Shown: positions 20,181 to 30,467 of the stretch, one piece after another
How positions within the stretch are numbered: the first letter of the stretch is position 1
Layout of the letters: every line of letters starts with the position of its first letter
Source of the DNA: Thermotoga sp. SG1
GTDB lineage: Bacteria; Thermotogota; Thermotogae; Thermotogales; Thermotogaceae
Assembly: GCF_002865985.1 (NCBI RefSeq)
Contig: NZ_LNDD01000003.1
Location: 62,001 to 126,000, forward strand
Length of the DNA: 64,000 nt
Direction of reading: 5' to 3'
Made by a program: the position numbers and the translations under genes
Notes under the pieces: generated by a model
What the model was told of the DNA's origin: nothing
Databases searched by the model: none
The model's input: only the letters and a program-made list of their open reading frames with translations

Positions 20181-20537
20181 GGGGGCGAACGGGTTCGACG
20201 GGGATGGAGTCCCCTGGGAAGCGAGCCGAGGTCCCCACCTCCTCGTAAAAAAGGTGGGAACACGAATAAGTGCCAACGAACCTGTTGCTGTTGCCGCCTA
20301 ATAGATAGGCGGCCGTCCTCTCCGGGGTTGGCTGGGCTCCGGAAGAGGGCGTGAGGAATCCAGCCTACCGATCTGGGCTCCGCCTTCCGGCCCGGATCGG
20401 GAAGTTTCAGGAAGGCTGTGGGAAGTGACGCCCTGCCCGTGGGGAGTCATTCCCGAGACATAAAACACGGGCTGCGCTCGGAGAAGCCCAGGGGCCTCCA
20501 TCTTCGGACGGGGGTTCGAATCCCCCCGCCTCCACCA
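20181..20537 (+). ncRNA. ssrA: Transfer-messenger RNA (tmRNA, 10Sa RNA)
   Basis: 357 nt. The 5' end GGGGGCGAACGGGTTCGACG and 3' end GGTTCGAATCCCCCC...ACCA are the canonical tRNA-like half-molecules; GGGGGCG pairs with CGCCTCC at 20527-20533, and the CCA is encoded. The resume codon is GCC at 20272, giving a short tag ANEPVAVAA followed by TAA TAG. It rescues stalled ribosomes with SmpB. Weak open frames crossing it on either strand are not genes. Confidence 0.98.
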
Positions 20538-20540
20538 GAC

Positions 20541-20575
20541 AAAAGGGGGTGCCGAAAGCACCCCCTTAAATTTTG
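20541..20575 (+). terminator. Intrinsic terminator of tmRNA
   Basis: Perfect 8-bp stem GGGGGTGC / GCACCCCC (20545-20552 and 20558-20565) with loop CGAAA, flanked by AAAA and TTAAATTTT. Confidence 0.85.
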
Positions 20576-20654
20576 AAACGTGGTTTTAGACATTTTTTAT
20601 CTTTGGTTTAATTATATCGTAATTTTTTTGTTGTTTTTCCTTAAATCACAGCGC

Positions 20655-20683
20655 TTGAAGTCGCATGGAAAAAGTTGTATATT
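20655..20683 (+). promoter_or_regulatory. Promoter of groES-groEL
   Basis: -35 TTGAAG at 20655-20660, 17-bp spacer, -10 TATATT at 20678-20683. The transcript start is predicted near 20690, inside the CIRCE element, so HrcA binding would block initiation. Confidence 0.8.
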
Positions 20684-20687
20684 TATA

Positions 20688-20714
20688 TTAGCAGTCAAAA
20701 GTCGAGAGTGCTAA
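20688..20714 (+). promoter_or_regulatory. CIRCE operator (HrcA binding site)
   Basis: TTAGCAGTC, nine bases, GAGTGCTAA. This matches the CIRCE consensus TTAGCACTC-N9-GAGTGCTAA with one mismatch in the left arm. It lies directly before groES, the classic position. hrcA is not in the window. Confidence 0.9.
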
Positions 20715-20739
20715 AAAATTTCCGAAGGAGGGATGAAGC

Positions 20740-21015
20740 ATGAAGGTGAAACCTCTCGGTGAAAGGTTGCTGATCAAACCCATCAAGGAGGAGAAAAAGA
20801 CCGAAGGAGGAATAGTGCTTCCAGATTCGGCAAAAGAAAAACCCATGAAAGCCGAGGTCGTTGCGGTGGGAAAGATCGAAGATGAAGAGAAGTTCGATAT
20901 CAAGGTAGGAGATAAAGTGATCTTCTCCAAGTACGCCGGTACGGAAATAAAGATCGATGATGAAGATTACATCATCATCGATGTGAACGATATACTTGCG
21001 AAAATCGAAGAGTGA
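20740..21015 (+). CDS. groES: Co-chaperonin GroES
   Basis: 91 residues, standard length. N-terminus [15 protein letters not shown], mobile loop [15 protein letters not shown] (about 21-36) and C-terminal [21 protein letters not shown] are typical. It caps GroEL during ATP-driven folding. RBS GAAGGAGGG precedes ATG 20740; transcribed with groEL from a CIRCE-controlled promoter. Confidence 0.98.
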   Translation: MKVKPLGERLLIKPIKEEKKTEGGIVLPDSAKEKPMKAEVVAVGKIEDEEKFDIKVGDKVIFSKYAGTEIKIDDEDYIIIDVNDILAKIEE

Positions 21016-21026
21016 GGGAGGTGTGA

Positions 21027-22646
<1,620 letters not shown>

Positions 22647-22656
22647 TGAAACACAA

Positions 22657-22688
22657 TTGGGGGGCGGACGCCCCCTTTGTTTTTTATC
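22657..22688 (+). terminator. Intrinsic terminator of groES-groEL
   Basis: Six-bp stem GGGGGC / GCCCCC (22660-22665 and 22670-22675) with loop GGAC, followed by TTTGTTTTTT. Confidence 0.85.
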
Positions 22689-22704
22689 CAGTTTGTGATA
22701 CAAT
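22677..22704 (+). promoter_or_regulatory. Candidate promoter of a small RNA
   Basis: TTGTTT at 22677-22682, 16-bp spacer, TACAAT at 22699-22704. It overlaps the T-run of the groEL terminator. Start would be near 22711. Confidence 0.35.
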
Positions 22705-22710
22705 GAAAGT

Positions 22711-22829
22711 ATCAATATCCCCTTTCAGGTATGGCGATTTTGCCGGTATCAGATCCAAGAAATCGTTTGAGTTGGTTCAATACTTCCTCTGAGGTCTTTA
22801 AAAAGGGGCCCGATGGCCCCTTTTGTTTT
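22711..22829 (+). ncRNA. Candidate small RNA between groEL and the RarA-macro gene
   Basis: About 119 nt bounded by a possible promoter and a strong terminator hairpin. Contains small inverted repeats (GGCGATTTTGCC near 22732-22744, CCTCTGAGG near 22786-22794). A short open frame from ATG 22731 runs through the terminator into the opposite gene and is not credible. No known RNA family recognised. Could instead be a spacer with two unrelated signals. Confidence 0.3.
22805..22829. terminator. Probable bidirectional terminator
   Basis: Stem GGGGCC / GGCCCC (22805-22810, 22815-22820) with loop CGAT; TTTTGTTTT on the plus side and TTTTTAAAG on the minus side. It can end both the candidate small RNA and the minus-strand operon ending at 22829. 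Confidence 0.7.
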
Positions 22830-24628
22830 CAGATCTTCAGGTTCTCTTCGAACACTCTGGTCGTTTCTTCATCGATGTTACATATTCTGATCTCTTCGAG
22901 GGATGTGTCCGGATGATGGTCGATGAAATCTCTGATCGCTTTCTCGAAGATCTTGACCGCTCTTTCCTTCGGAAATCCGAAGATGCCGGTACTGATGGCA
23001 GGCATTGAAACGTTCCTCAGTTTGAGTTCGTGGGCTCTGAGAAGAGCGTTGTAAACTGCTCTGTACAGCAGTTCATCTTCTCCATAGTTCCCACCTTTCC
23101 AGACAGGTCCCACCGCGTGGATCACATACCTGGCTTTGAGATTTCCCGCTCCCGTCACTACGGCCTCTCCCGTGAGCACTTTACCTCGCTCTCTCACTAT
23201 CCTGTCGCTTTCTTCCTGTATCACACTTCCACCCGCTCTTACAATCGCACCTGCGACTCCTCCGCCGTGCTTCAGATATTCGTTGGCGGCGTTCACTATC
23301 GCATCGACTTCTTCTTTTGTGATGTCGCCTTTCACAACCAGTATCTTTCTGCCTCTGTACTGTTGCTCTTTTCTGATTTCAGACATACCATCACCCCCGT
23401 ACTTTTCGGGCCAGAGGTGTTTTAACCTTTCAAGCAGTTCACTCTCAAATCCAGTTCCTTTCGGAGAAAATATTACCTCGTTTTTCAGCCTCTCTGGAAG
23501 GTAATCAACCCTGACGAATCCTCCAAAATCGTGCGGATAGAGGTATCCTCTTCCGTAACCTCTTTCCTTCATCTCCTCCGTTACGGGATTTCTCAGAAAG
23601 AGTGGCACTTCTTCCACCGGAAGCTCCTGTGCCTTTTTCATGGCAAGATAGACCGAGTTGCTCTTTGGAGCAAGAGAAAGGTAAATGACACACTCCACCA
23701 GGTTCATCAAACACTCTGGCAGTCCCACATGTTCAACGGCAAAAGCGGTGGAGACAGCCAGAGTCAGTGCATTTGGATCTGCCAGTCCCACATCTTCACT
23801 CGCGAATATGATCATCCTTCGAGCGATGAATCTAGGATCTTCTCCCATCTCTATCATCTTCACAAGATAATAAACGGCAGCGTTCGGATCGCTCCCTCTC
23901 ATACTCTTTATGAAAGCAGACGCAAAGTCGTAATGTTCCTCCTTTGAGTAACTCACACTCTTTCCGAAAAGGGTTTTTAGATCTTCTATGGTCACCTCTT
24001 TGTCTTTGAACACCTGGTGAACGATCTCGAGGGTGTTCAGCAATCTTCTAGCGTCTCCTTCAGCGTTTCTTACAATTGCCTTTTTCACATCTTGACTCAG
24101 TTTCATGCCGAGTTTCTCCACGGCCTTTTCGACGATTTTAAGAAGGTCGTTTTCTGAGAGTGGCTTGAAGTAGAGTATCTTACACCTTGAAAGGAGGGCG
24201 GGGATAACAGCAAAACTGGGGTTCTCCGTCGTGGTTGCAACGAGGATGATGTCTCCCCTTTCCACATGTGTGACCAGAACTGCCTGCTGGTTTTTGTTCA
24301 ACCTGTGTATTTCATCGAGGAACAGAAGGAGTTTCTTTCCGTATCTTTTCAGCTGTTCTCCCCTTTTGAGTACGCTTTTTATCTCGGATACTCCGTGGAC
24401 GGTGGAACTCAAATAAACGACCTCTCCGTTGAAATACCTTTTCAGCAACGAAAAAACCGAGGTCTTCCCAGACCCCGGTGGTCCATACAGTATGGCAGAA
24501 AACATGCCGCCTGTTTTCAGAGTCCTTCTCAGGATCCCGTCTTCACCGAACAGATGATCCTGTCCAGAAAAGTCATCGAAATCTCTGGGTCTTAGCAGTT
24601 CAGTCAATGGCTTTTCTGAAATACTCAA
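22829..24628 (-). CDS. RarA/MgsA-type AAA+ ATPase fused to a macrodomain
   Basis: 599 residues. Residues 1-410: RarA/MgsA/WRNIP1 family clamp-loader-like ATPase acting at stalled forks, with Walker A GPPGSGKT (49-56), DEIH (105-108) and the family C-terminal tetramer domain (EDVGLADPNALTLAVS). Residues 415-599: macrodomain (GDITKEEVDAIVNAAN, HGGGVAGAI, STGIFGFP), a binder or hydrolase of ADP-ribose. TTG 24628 overlaps the epimerase gene by 29 nt; TTG 24607 is an alternative, and neither has a clear ribosome site. An internal ATG at 23386 has a strong one (see findings). Confidence 0.93.
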   Translation of the reverse strand: MSISEKPLTELLRPRDFDDFSGQDHLFGEDGILRRTLKTGGMFSAILYGPPGSGKTSVFSLLKRYFNGEVVYLSSTVHGVSEIKSVLKRGEQLKRYGKKLLLFLDEIHRLNKNQQAVLVTHVERGDIILVATTTENPSFAVIPALLSRCKILYFKPLSENDLLKIVEKAVEKLGMKLSQDVKKAIVRNAEGDARRLLNTLEIVHQVFKDKEVTIEDLKTLFGKSVSYSKEEHYDFASAFIKSMRGSDPNAAVYYLVKMIEMGEDPRFIARRMIIFASEDVGLADPNALTLAVSTAFAVEHVGLPECLMNLVECVIYLSLAPKSNSVYLAMKKAQELPVEEVPLFLRNPVTEEMKERGYGRGYLYPHDFGGFVRVDYLPERLKNEVIFSPKGTGFESELLERLKHLWPEKYGGDGMSEIRKEQQYRGRKILVVKGDITKEEVDAIVNAANEYLKHGGGVAGAIVRAGGSVIQEESDRIVRERGKVLTGEAVVTGAGNLKARYVIHAVGPVWKGGNYGEDELLYRAVYNALLRAHELKLRNVSMPAISTGIFGFPKERAVKIFEKAIRDFIDHHPDTSLEEIRICNIDEETTRVFEENLKI

Positions 24629-25529
24629 CGGTGAACTTCAGACCCTCCTCAAGAGAAACCTTCGGTTCCCATCCGAGTTTTTCCTTCGCCTTTGTCCAGT
24701 CGAGGATACTCTTTCTCACGTCGCCCTTTCTTGGAGGTTTGTAGACAGGCTCTCTGTTGTAACCGGTGATTTCTTTCAGCATGTTGAAGAGTTCGTTCAC
24801 GGTGGTTCCTCTTCCCGTTCCGATGTTGAACACGTCGTTGTCTCCTTTCTCCATGGCAAGAAGATTTGCCTCGACCACATCATCGACGTAAATGTAATCT
24901 CTCACGTATTCTCCGTCTCCGAATATGTGAACTTCCTCTCCCTTCAGCATTCTCTCAGTGAAAATAGCAACGACCCCGGCTTCACCGTGGGGATCCTGTC
25001 TTGGACCGTAAACGTTGGCGTACCTGAGGACGGTGTATTTCAATCCGTACTCTCTCGCAAAGAAATCCAGATACATCTCCACACTGTACTTTGCTATACC
25101 GTAGGGTGATATGGGATGGGGGATTTCTGTTTCTGGTGTGGGGAAAACTTTCACGTTTTCGCCGTAGATCGCCCCACCGGTGGAGGAGAATATGAACTTC
25201 TTCACTCCATACTTTACGGATTTCTCGAGGAGTACAAGAGAGCCAAGGATGTTCGTTTTTGCGTCTCTTGTTGGTTCCTTCACGGAGATGGACACACTCG
25301 CTTGAGCAGCAAGGTGAAACACATATTCGGGTTTGTGCAACGAGAAGATACGCTCCATCATCTCTTCATCTTCTATGCTTTGCTCGTAAAACAGGGCGTT
25401 TCTGTTGAGGTTTTGGACTTTCCCGGATGACAGGTTGTCTATCACAATGACACCATAACCTTTCTCTATCAATCTGTCTACCACATGTGAACCGATGAAT
25501 CCCGCACCACCAGTCACCAAAACGTTCAT
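24600..25529 (-). CDS. galE: UDP-hexose 4-epimerase, NAD-dependent
   Basis: 309 residues, extended short-chain dehydrogenase fold. NAD motif TGGAGFIGSH (6-15), catalytic S116/T117 with Y143-x3-K147 (SPYGIAK), and YANVYGPRQ. It interconverts UDP-glucose and UDP-galactose, and possibly N-acetyl sugars. Sits in an operon with DNA-repair-type genes rather than sugar genes. ATG 25529 is 1 base from the end of the regulator gene. Confidence 0.88.
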   Translation of the reverse strand: MNVLVTGGAGFIGSHVVDRLIEKGYGVIVIDNLSSGKVQNLNRNALFYEQSIEDEEMMERIFSLHKPEYVFHLAAQASVSISVKEPTRDAKTNILGSLVLLEKSVKYGVKKFIFSSTGGAIYGENVKVFPTPETEIPHPISPYGIAKYSVEMYLDFFAREYGLKYTVLRYANVYGPRQDPHGEAGVVAIFTERMLKGEEVHIFGDGEYVRDYIYVDDVVEANLLAMEKGDNDVFNIGTGRGTTVNELFNMLKEITGYNREPVYKPPRKGDVRKSILDWTKAKEKLGWEPKVSLEEGLKFTVEYFRKAID

Positions 25530-25530
25530 G

Positions 25531-26043
25531 TTATGCTTCCTCCTCTTCTTCCTCCTCTATCTTCTTCGCTTCCTCTGGAATTTCTTGGACGTTCACGATT
25601 CTTTTACTTTCTTCGAGAAATTCTTTCAGTTCCTGCACCCTGCTCTCGTCAAAGTTCACCATGATGTCATAGAACTTTTTGAACCTGCTTCTTGTGCGAG
25701 CATCCAGGAAGTGGGAGAAGTGTCGCGCCAGTTTCTCAGCCGTTGGAGAGGGGATACCCATTACGTAGAAAAAGAAGTTTCTCAGCCGATTCTGGGATCC
25801 TCTAAGAGATCTTGCCTTTCTTTTACCCTTTTCTGTAAGGGTGATGTAACCGTACTTTTCGTACTCCACGTATCCGAGTTCCGCAAGCCTTTTCATGGCG
25901 TTTGTCACACTGGGAAGACTGACACCCATCTTCCTCGCTATAACACTCACCCTCGCCGCAGGTTGGTTCTGGAGTATCTCCTGAATCACGGAAAGGTAGT
26001 CTTCAAGAGCAGGTGTCAGTGTTTTCTTTCTTCCTCTAGGCAT
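25531..26043 (-). CDS. DtxR/MntR-like transcriptional regulator with degenerate metal sites
   Basis: 170 residues. N-terminal winged helix (EDYLSVIQEILQ, RVSVIARKMGVSLPSVTNAMKRLAELGYVEY) is clearly DtxR/MarR-like, followed by a DtxR-type helical domain (NRLRNFFFYVMGIPSPTAEKLARHFSHFL) and an acidic tail. By eye most metal ligands of DtxR/IdeR in this domain are replaced; only the last His seems kept. ATG 26043 has AGGAGG upstream. Second gene of a four-gene operon. Confidence 0.8.
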   Translation of the reverse strand: MPRGRKKTLTPALEDYLSVIQEILQNQPAARVSVIARKMGVSLPSVTNAMKRLAELGYVEYEKYGYITLTEKGKRKARSLRGSQNRLRNFFFYVMGIPSPTAEKLARHFSHFLDARTRSRFKKFYDIMVNFDESRVQELKEFLEESKRIVNVQEIPEEAKKIEEEEEEEA

Positions 26044-26047
26044 TTTA

Positions 26048-26629
26048 TCAACCCTCCTCCTTTATGAAACTATTTGCTCTCTCTAAATCCTCCCGAACGA
26101 TTTTTCTCAGTTCCCTGCTTCTGTTTCTCAGAAGATAGCTCGGATGAAAGGTCGGAACGATTTTCTTTCCGCCCAGCCAGTCTATCGGATTTCCCCGTAC
26201 CTTGGTTATGGATACCTTCTTTCCATCCATGAAGAAGGATAGAGCGGTGGATCCTAGAGCGACCACAACCGCTGGATTTATTATTTCGATCTGTGCGAGC
26301 AAGAAATGTCCGCATGCAAACATCTCTTCTGTGGTTGGCGTACGGTTGTTAGGGGGCCTGCACTTTACAACGTTGCAAATATACACATCCTCTCGTTTAA
26401 TTCCAACTTCGCTCAAAAGCTCTGTCAGAAGCATTCCCGCTCTTCCAACGAACGGCCTTCCCGTTTTGTCTTCTTCTTCCCCTGGACCTTCACCAACGAA
26501 GACAATCTTCGTGTCCAGGCTTCCCTCTCCTACGACAACATTCGTTCTCGTGAGATACAGCGGACACGCAGTACACTTTTTGACTCTTCCTTTCACTATC
26601 TCCATCAATTCTTCCCTGGTGAACAACAC
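26048..26629 (-). CDS. udg: Uracil-DNA glycosylase, family 4 (4Fe-4S)
   Basis: 193 residues. Motif 1 is FVGEGPGEEED (45-54), motif 2 is PTFHPSYLLR near the C-terminus, and four cysteines C19-x2-C22 ... C90-x15-C106 are spaced for a 4Fe-4S cluster. It removes uracil from DNA, important at high temperature where cytosine deaminates quickly. GTG 26629 has GGAGG five bases upstream. Leads the operon. Confidence 0.96.
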   Translation of the reverse strand: MLFTREELMEIVKGRVKKCTACPLYLTRTNVVVGEGSLDTKIVFVGEGPGEEEDKTGRPFVGRAGMLLTELLSEVGIKREDVYICNVVKCRPPNNRTPTTEEMFACGHFLLAQIEIINPAVVVALGSTALSFFMDGKKVSITKVRGNPIDWLGGKKIVPTFHPSYLLRNRSRELRKIVREDLERANSFIKEEG

Positions 26630-26646
26630 TTTCTCCTCCAGATTAG

Positions 26647-26660
26647 GGTAAAATATTACC
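26647..26660. promoter_or_regulatory. Inverted repeat, possible operator of the udg operon
   Basis: GGTAAAATATTACC: 7-base half-sites with one mismatch, 18 bases upstream of the udg start. On the plus strand it contains TAAAAT. It could be the autoregulatory site of the DtxR-like protein encoded in the operon. Confidence 0.35.
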
Positions 26661-26736
26661 AGAAATTAATGGAACCTTACTTAATTTTATCACCTTGCAT
26701 ACGGTTTTCGCAAATTCCCTGATCGGGGTGATTGTT

Positions 26737-27168
26737 GTGGCTTTTAAGTTTAGACTTCAGAGAATATACACTGTTCGAAGAAAAGAAGAAGAAACTTTGA
26801 AAAATGAGCTCTCAAAGATCTCTGAAAAGATCGAAAATGTCAAAAACATTATACAACAATTGACCATCGAAAAGAAAAAAATAGAAAACAACTTTCTTCA
26901 GAAAGGTCTGCTTTCGAAGAGAGACCTGATTGAACTCGAACGTGGAATACGCTTTTATGAAACGGAGATGGAGAAATATCAGAAAGAACTGCAGAGATTA
27001 CTGGAAGAACGGGAAAATATCAGAAAAAATCTTCTGGAGAGGATGAAAGAAAGGAAGATGCTTGAGAAACTGAGAGAGAGAAGACTTAAAGAGTATCAAG
27101 CAGAAGAAAACCTGAAGGAGAGAAAGAGAATGGACGAAGTTGCAGAAAGGAAATTCTGGTGGAGCTAG
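26737..27168 (+). CDS. FliJ-like coiled-coil protein
   Basis: 143 residues, nearly all charged coiled coil. The start AFKFRLQRIYTVRRKEEE matches the N-terminus of flagellar export chaperone FliJ, and length fits (about 145). GTG 26737 has GGGGTGATT just upstream; the frame is open back to 26695. No other flagellar gene is nearby, so the assignment rests on the N-terminal motif alone. It ends in a 4-base overlap with comM stop codons. Confidence 0.6.
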   Translation: MAFKFRLQRIYTVRRKEEETLKNELSKISEKIENVKNIIQQLTIEKKKIENNFLQKGLLSKRDLIELERGIRFYETEMEKYQKELQRLLEERENIRKNLLERMKERKMLEKLRERRLKEYQAEENLKERKRMDEVAERKFWWS

Positions 27169-28670
27169 TCATCCCTGAATCTGTACTGCAACGCCTCCGC
27201 CAGGTGTTTCATTTCCACTCTTTCACTGCCGTCAAGATCGGCTATCGTTCTTGAGAGCCTCAACACCTTATCGATTCTCCTGCCGGAAAGTCCATGCCTT
27301 TCCACGTACTTTTTGAGCAGGTTTTCGCTTTTATCGTCGAGTTTTACGTGTTCTCTCAACATCCTGTGTGTCATCTGAGAGTTGTAGGAGATAGGAGTGT
27401 TTTGAAAACGTCGTTGCTGGATCTCTCTTGCTTTCATAACTCGACCCCTTATGGATGCACTTTTCTCTCCTTCGGGTTTTTTCATCATCTCCTCGAAAGA
27501 AAGTTTTGGCACGTTCACGACGATGTCTATTCTGTCCAGAAGTGGACCCGATATCTTCTTCTTGTATCTCAGGATGTCCTTTGGAGAGCAGACACAGGGT
27601 TGTTTTGGATCACCAAGGTTTCCACAGGGACAGGGATTCATTGCCCCAACCATCATGAAACGGGCAGGATAAGTGACGGTGAACTTTGCCCTTGAAACGG
27701 TGACGCAATGTTCCTCAAGGGGCTGCCTCAGAGCCTCGAGCACGTCCCTTTTGAACTCTGGTAGTTCGTCGAGAAAGAGCACGCCGTTGTGTGCAAGAGA
27801 GATCTCTCCGGGTTTCGGAGTTGTACCACCACCTATGATGGAAACGGTTGAGGCTGTGTGATGCGGTGAGCGAAACGGTCTGATTCGGACAAGACCGGGA
27901 TAGCCAGCGGCGCTGTACACCTTGCTCGTTTCGATGATCTCCTCTTCTGACATCGGAGGGAAGATGGTGGGGATTCTCTTTGCTATCATCGTCTTTCCAG
28001 AGCCGGGATTTCCCACCATGAGGATGTTGTGAAACCCTGCTACTGCTATTTCAACGGCCCTCTTGACCATTTCATGGTCTCGAACGTCCGAAAAGTCAAC
28101 GGAGTAATCCATCACTGCTTCTTTTATTCCCACGTACTCAACCTCTTCCAATACTTTGTCTCCTCTCAGAAATTCCACACACTCTCTGAGAGACTCTACC
28201 GTGTAGACGTGAAGGTCCTTCACGCATGTTGCTTCTTCTTCGTTCTCTTTTGGTATTATGACGGTTCCCCTGAAATTTCCTGAAAGAGCCAGAAGAACGG
28301 GTAGTATACCACTTACCCTTTTCACTTCACCGTTCAGTGAAAGTTCACCAACGGCGAGGATGTTCTCACTCACCTGAACGATACCCGTTGAAGCAAGAAT
28401 ACACAGGGCTATAGGAAGGTCGAGCATGGAGCCTTCTTTTTTCACGTCTCCCGGTGCAAGGTTCACCACGAACTTTCCATGGGGAAGAGAAAACCCACTG
28501 TTCAGAATGGCGCTCTTCACTCTTTTCCGGCTTTCTTTCACAGCGGTGTCTCCGAGTCCTACCAAATCGATATCGTTGAAAACACTTCTGTTGTCAAAAT
28601 CAACTTCCACGTCTATTTTCATCGCTTCTATGCCCTGAAGAGTGGCAGAGGAAAGACGACAATAGTTCAC
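27165..28670 (-). CDS. comM: YifB/ComM family Mg-chelatase-like AAA+ ATPase
   Basis: 501 residues, full length. N-terminal Lon-like fold ([21 protein letters not shown]), Walker A GNPGSGKT (220-227), Walker [12 protein letters not shown], and a Cys pattern [10 protein letters not shown]...CVCS. ComM is a branch-migration helicase for natural transformation in other bacteria. GTG 28670 overlaps the proS stop (GTGA) with AAGGAGG upstream. Confidence 0.93.
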   Translation of the reverse strand: MNYCRLSSATLQGIEAMKIDVEVDFDNRSVFNDIDLVGLGDTAVKESRKRVKSAILNSGFSLPHGKFVVNLAPGDVKKEGSMLDLPIALCILASTGIVQVSENILAVGELSLNGEVKRVSGILPVLLALSGNFRGTVIIPKENEEEATCVKDLHVYTVESLRECVEFLRGDKVLEEVEYVGIKEAVMDYSVDFSDVRDHEMVKRAVEIAVAGFHNILMVGNPGSGKTMIAKRIPTIFPPMSEEEIIETSKVYSAAGYPGLVRIRPFRSPHHTASTVSIIGGGTTPKPGEISLAHNGVLFLDELPEFKRDVLEALRQPLEEHCVTVSRAKFTVTYPARFMMVGAMNPCPCGNLGDPKQPCVCSPKDILRYKKKISGPLLDRIDIVVNVPKLSFEEMMKKPEGEKSASIRGRVMKAREIQQRRFQNTPISYNSQMTHRMLREHVKLDDKSENLLKKYVERHGLSGRRIDKVLRLSRTIADLDGSERVEMKHLAEALQYRFRDD

Positions 28671-30400
28671 TCAACGACCTCCTTGGGATCGTATTCTGCC
28701 TTCATTCTGTCCAGAGTCTCAAAGAGCGAGTTAAAACCGTTTTGAATGTTCACCTTCACGAGTTCTTTCGAATAGCGCTTTTTCAGTTCGATCACACCAT
28801 CTTTTAGAGATCTTCCCACGTTTATCCTTATGGGGAACCCTATGAGGTCGGCATCTTTGAACTTGAAACCCGGTGAGACCTCGCGGTCGTCGAGAACAAC
28901 CTCTTCACCCTTTTCCAAAAGGGCCCTGTAAATCTCTTCTCCAACACGCCTTTGATCCTGATCGTTCATGTTCAGGATATCGACGATGACTGTGTAAGGC
29001 GCTATGGAAAGGGGCCAGATCATGCCGTTTTCGTCGTGGAAGTGTTCTACAACCGCCGCCATCGTTCTGGACACACCCCAGCCATAGCATCCCATGATGA
29101 AGGGTTTCATCTCACCGTTTTCGTCCATGAAATAGGCTTCCATCGCTTCGGAGTATTTTGTTCCCAGTTTGAAGATGTGACCGAGTTCTATGCCTTTCGT
29201 GGCTTTAAGAGGCTCACCGCACACTGGACAAGGGTCCCCCTCCACAACGGTTCTCAGATCGCACCACTCGTCCACTTTGAAGTCCCTTGGGTGATTTGCG
29301 TTGACATAGTGTGTGTCTTTCTCCATACCGCCCACGACGAAGTTCTTCAGACTTTTGATACTGTGATCTGCCACCTTCTTCACGTTCGTGCCGATGGGTC
29401 CGATGAACCCGATGGGAACTCCAAAGTCCTTTAGAACTTCCTCAGGCGTGGCAAGTCTCAACGACTGGTCTTTCAGGTAGGATTTGAGCTTTGCCTCGTT
29501 CAACTCCAGATCCCCTCTTATGAGAGCCATCACGTACCCATCTCTTCCGACGAACAAAAGAGATTTCACTATCTTCGATGGAGGAACTCCGAGGAACTGC
29601 GAGACTTCCTCTATCGTCCTCACACCAGGAGTTGGAACCTTCTCGAGAGGTTTTTCTCCCTCTTCTTCATAGAAGTATTCTCCCCTGTACTCGGCTTTTT
29701 CATCGCTTGCCTGGTATCCACACTTTTCGCAGTAGAGAACGTTCGTTTCCCCGATTTTTGCAGGAACGACGAACTCGTGAGAAGCGTTTCCACCGATGGC
29801 ACCCGTTTCTGCCTCTATGACCATGTATCTCACACCGAGTCTTTCCATGATCCTCGAGTAAGCCTCTTTGAACAGATCGTAGGTCTCATCCAGCGATTCC
29901 CAGCTGGAGTGGAAACTGTAGGCGTCTTTCATTATGAACTCTCTTGCTCTGAGAAGGCCAAATCTGGGCCTGATCTCATCCCTGTACTTGTTCGCTATCT
30001 GATAGACAACGAGAGGAAGTTGTCTGTAGGAGCGAAGTTCGTTCTTTACAAGGTCTGTCACGATCTCTTCGTGTGTGGGTCCGAGTGTGAAATCTCTTTC
30101 GTGTCTGTCCTTGAGTTTCATCATCTCGGGACCGTAGTCGTCCCATCTGCCGGACTTCTTCCATAACTCGGCGGGCTGGAGGATGGGCATGAGGATCTCC
30201 TGTGCACCTATTCTGTTCATCTCTTCGCGTACGATGTTCTCTATCTTGAGAAGAACCCTTCTTCCCAATGGCAGATAGGTGTATATCCCGGCGGCCACCT
30301 TTCTTATGAATCCACCGCGCAGAAGGTATTCGTGACTCACCGTTTCTACATCAGAAGGAGTTTCTTTGAACGTGGGGGCGTACAGCTGTTTCATTCGCAA
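28667..30400 (-). CDS. proS: Prolyl-tRNA synthetase, bacterial type
   Basis: 577 residues, the bacterial length with an editing (INS) domain between motifs 2 and 3. Motif 2 region ([25 protein letters not shown]), YbaK-like insert (about 230-390) and motif 3 ([16 protein letters not shown]) are present. TTG 30400 is seven bases after GGAGGAG; ATG 30394 is an alternative. Co-transcribed with comM. Confidence 0.96.
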   Translation of the reverse strand: MRMKQLYAPTFKETPSDVETVSHEYLLRGGFIRKVAAGIYTYLPLGRRVLLKIENIVREEMNRIGAQEILMPILQPAELWKKSGRWDDYGPEMMKLKDRHERDFTLGPTHEEIVTDLVKNELRSYRQLPLVVYQIANKYRDEIRPRFGLLRAREFIMKDAYSFHSSWESLDETYDLFKEAYSRIMERLGVRYMVIEAETGAIGGNASHEFVVPAKIGETNVLYCEKCGYQASDEKAEYRGEYFYEEEGEKPLEKVPTPGVRTIEEVSQFLGVPPSKIVKSLLFVGRDGYVMALIRGDLELNEAKLKSYLKDQSLRLATPEEVLKDFGVPIGFIGPIGTNVKKVADHSIKSLKNFVVGGMEKDTHYVNANHPRDFKVDEWCDLRTVVEGDPCPVCGEPLKATKGIELGHIFKLGTKYSEAMEAYFMDENGEMKPFIMGCYGWGVSRTMAAVVEHFHDENGMIWPLSIAPYTVIVDILNMNDQDQRRVGEEIYRALLEKGEEVVLDDREVSPGFKFKDADLIGFPIRINVGRSLKDGVIELKKRYSKELVKVNIQNGFNSLFETLDRMKAEYDPKEVVE

Positions 30401-30467
30401 GGCCGATCTCCTCCTCGATTACGAGTTCTTTTGAAACTATTGTATCATAAGGACTGAAGGAGGGAAT

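Noticed and set aside
20172-20561. Open frames across the tmRNA region on both strands
   Set aside because: The region is a complete tmRNA with conserved ends and tag; the frames are accidental.
22731-22916. Small leader peptide from ATG 22731
   Set aside because: It runs through a terminator hairpin into the antisense of the macrodomain gene.
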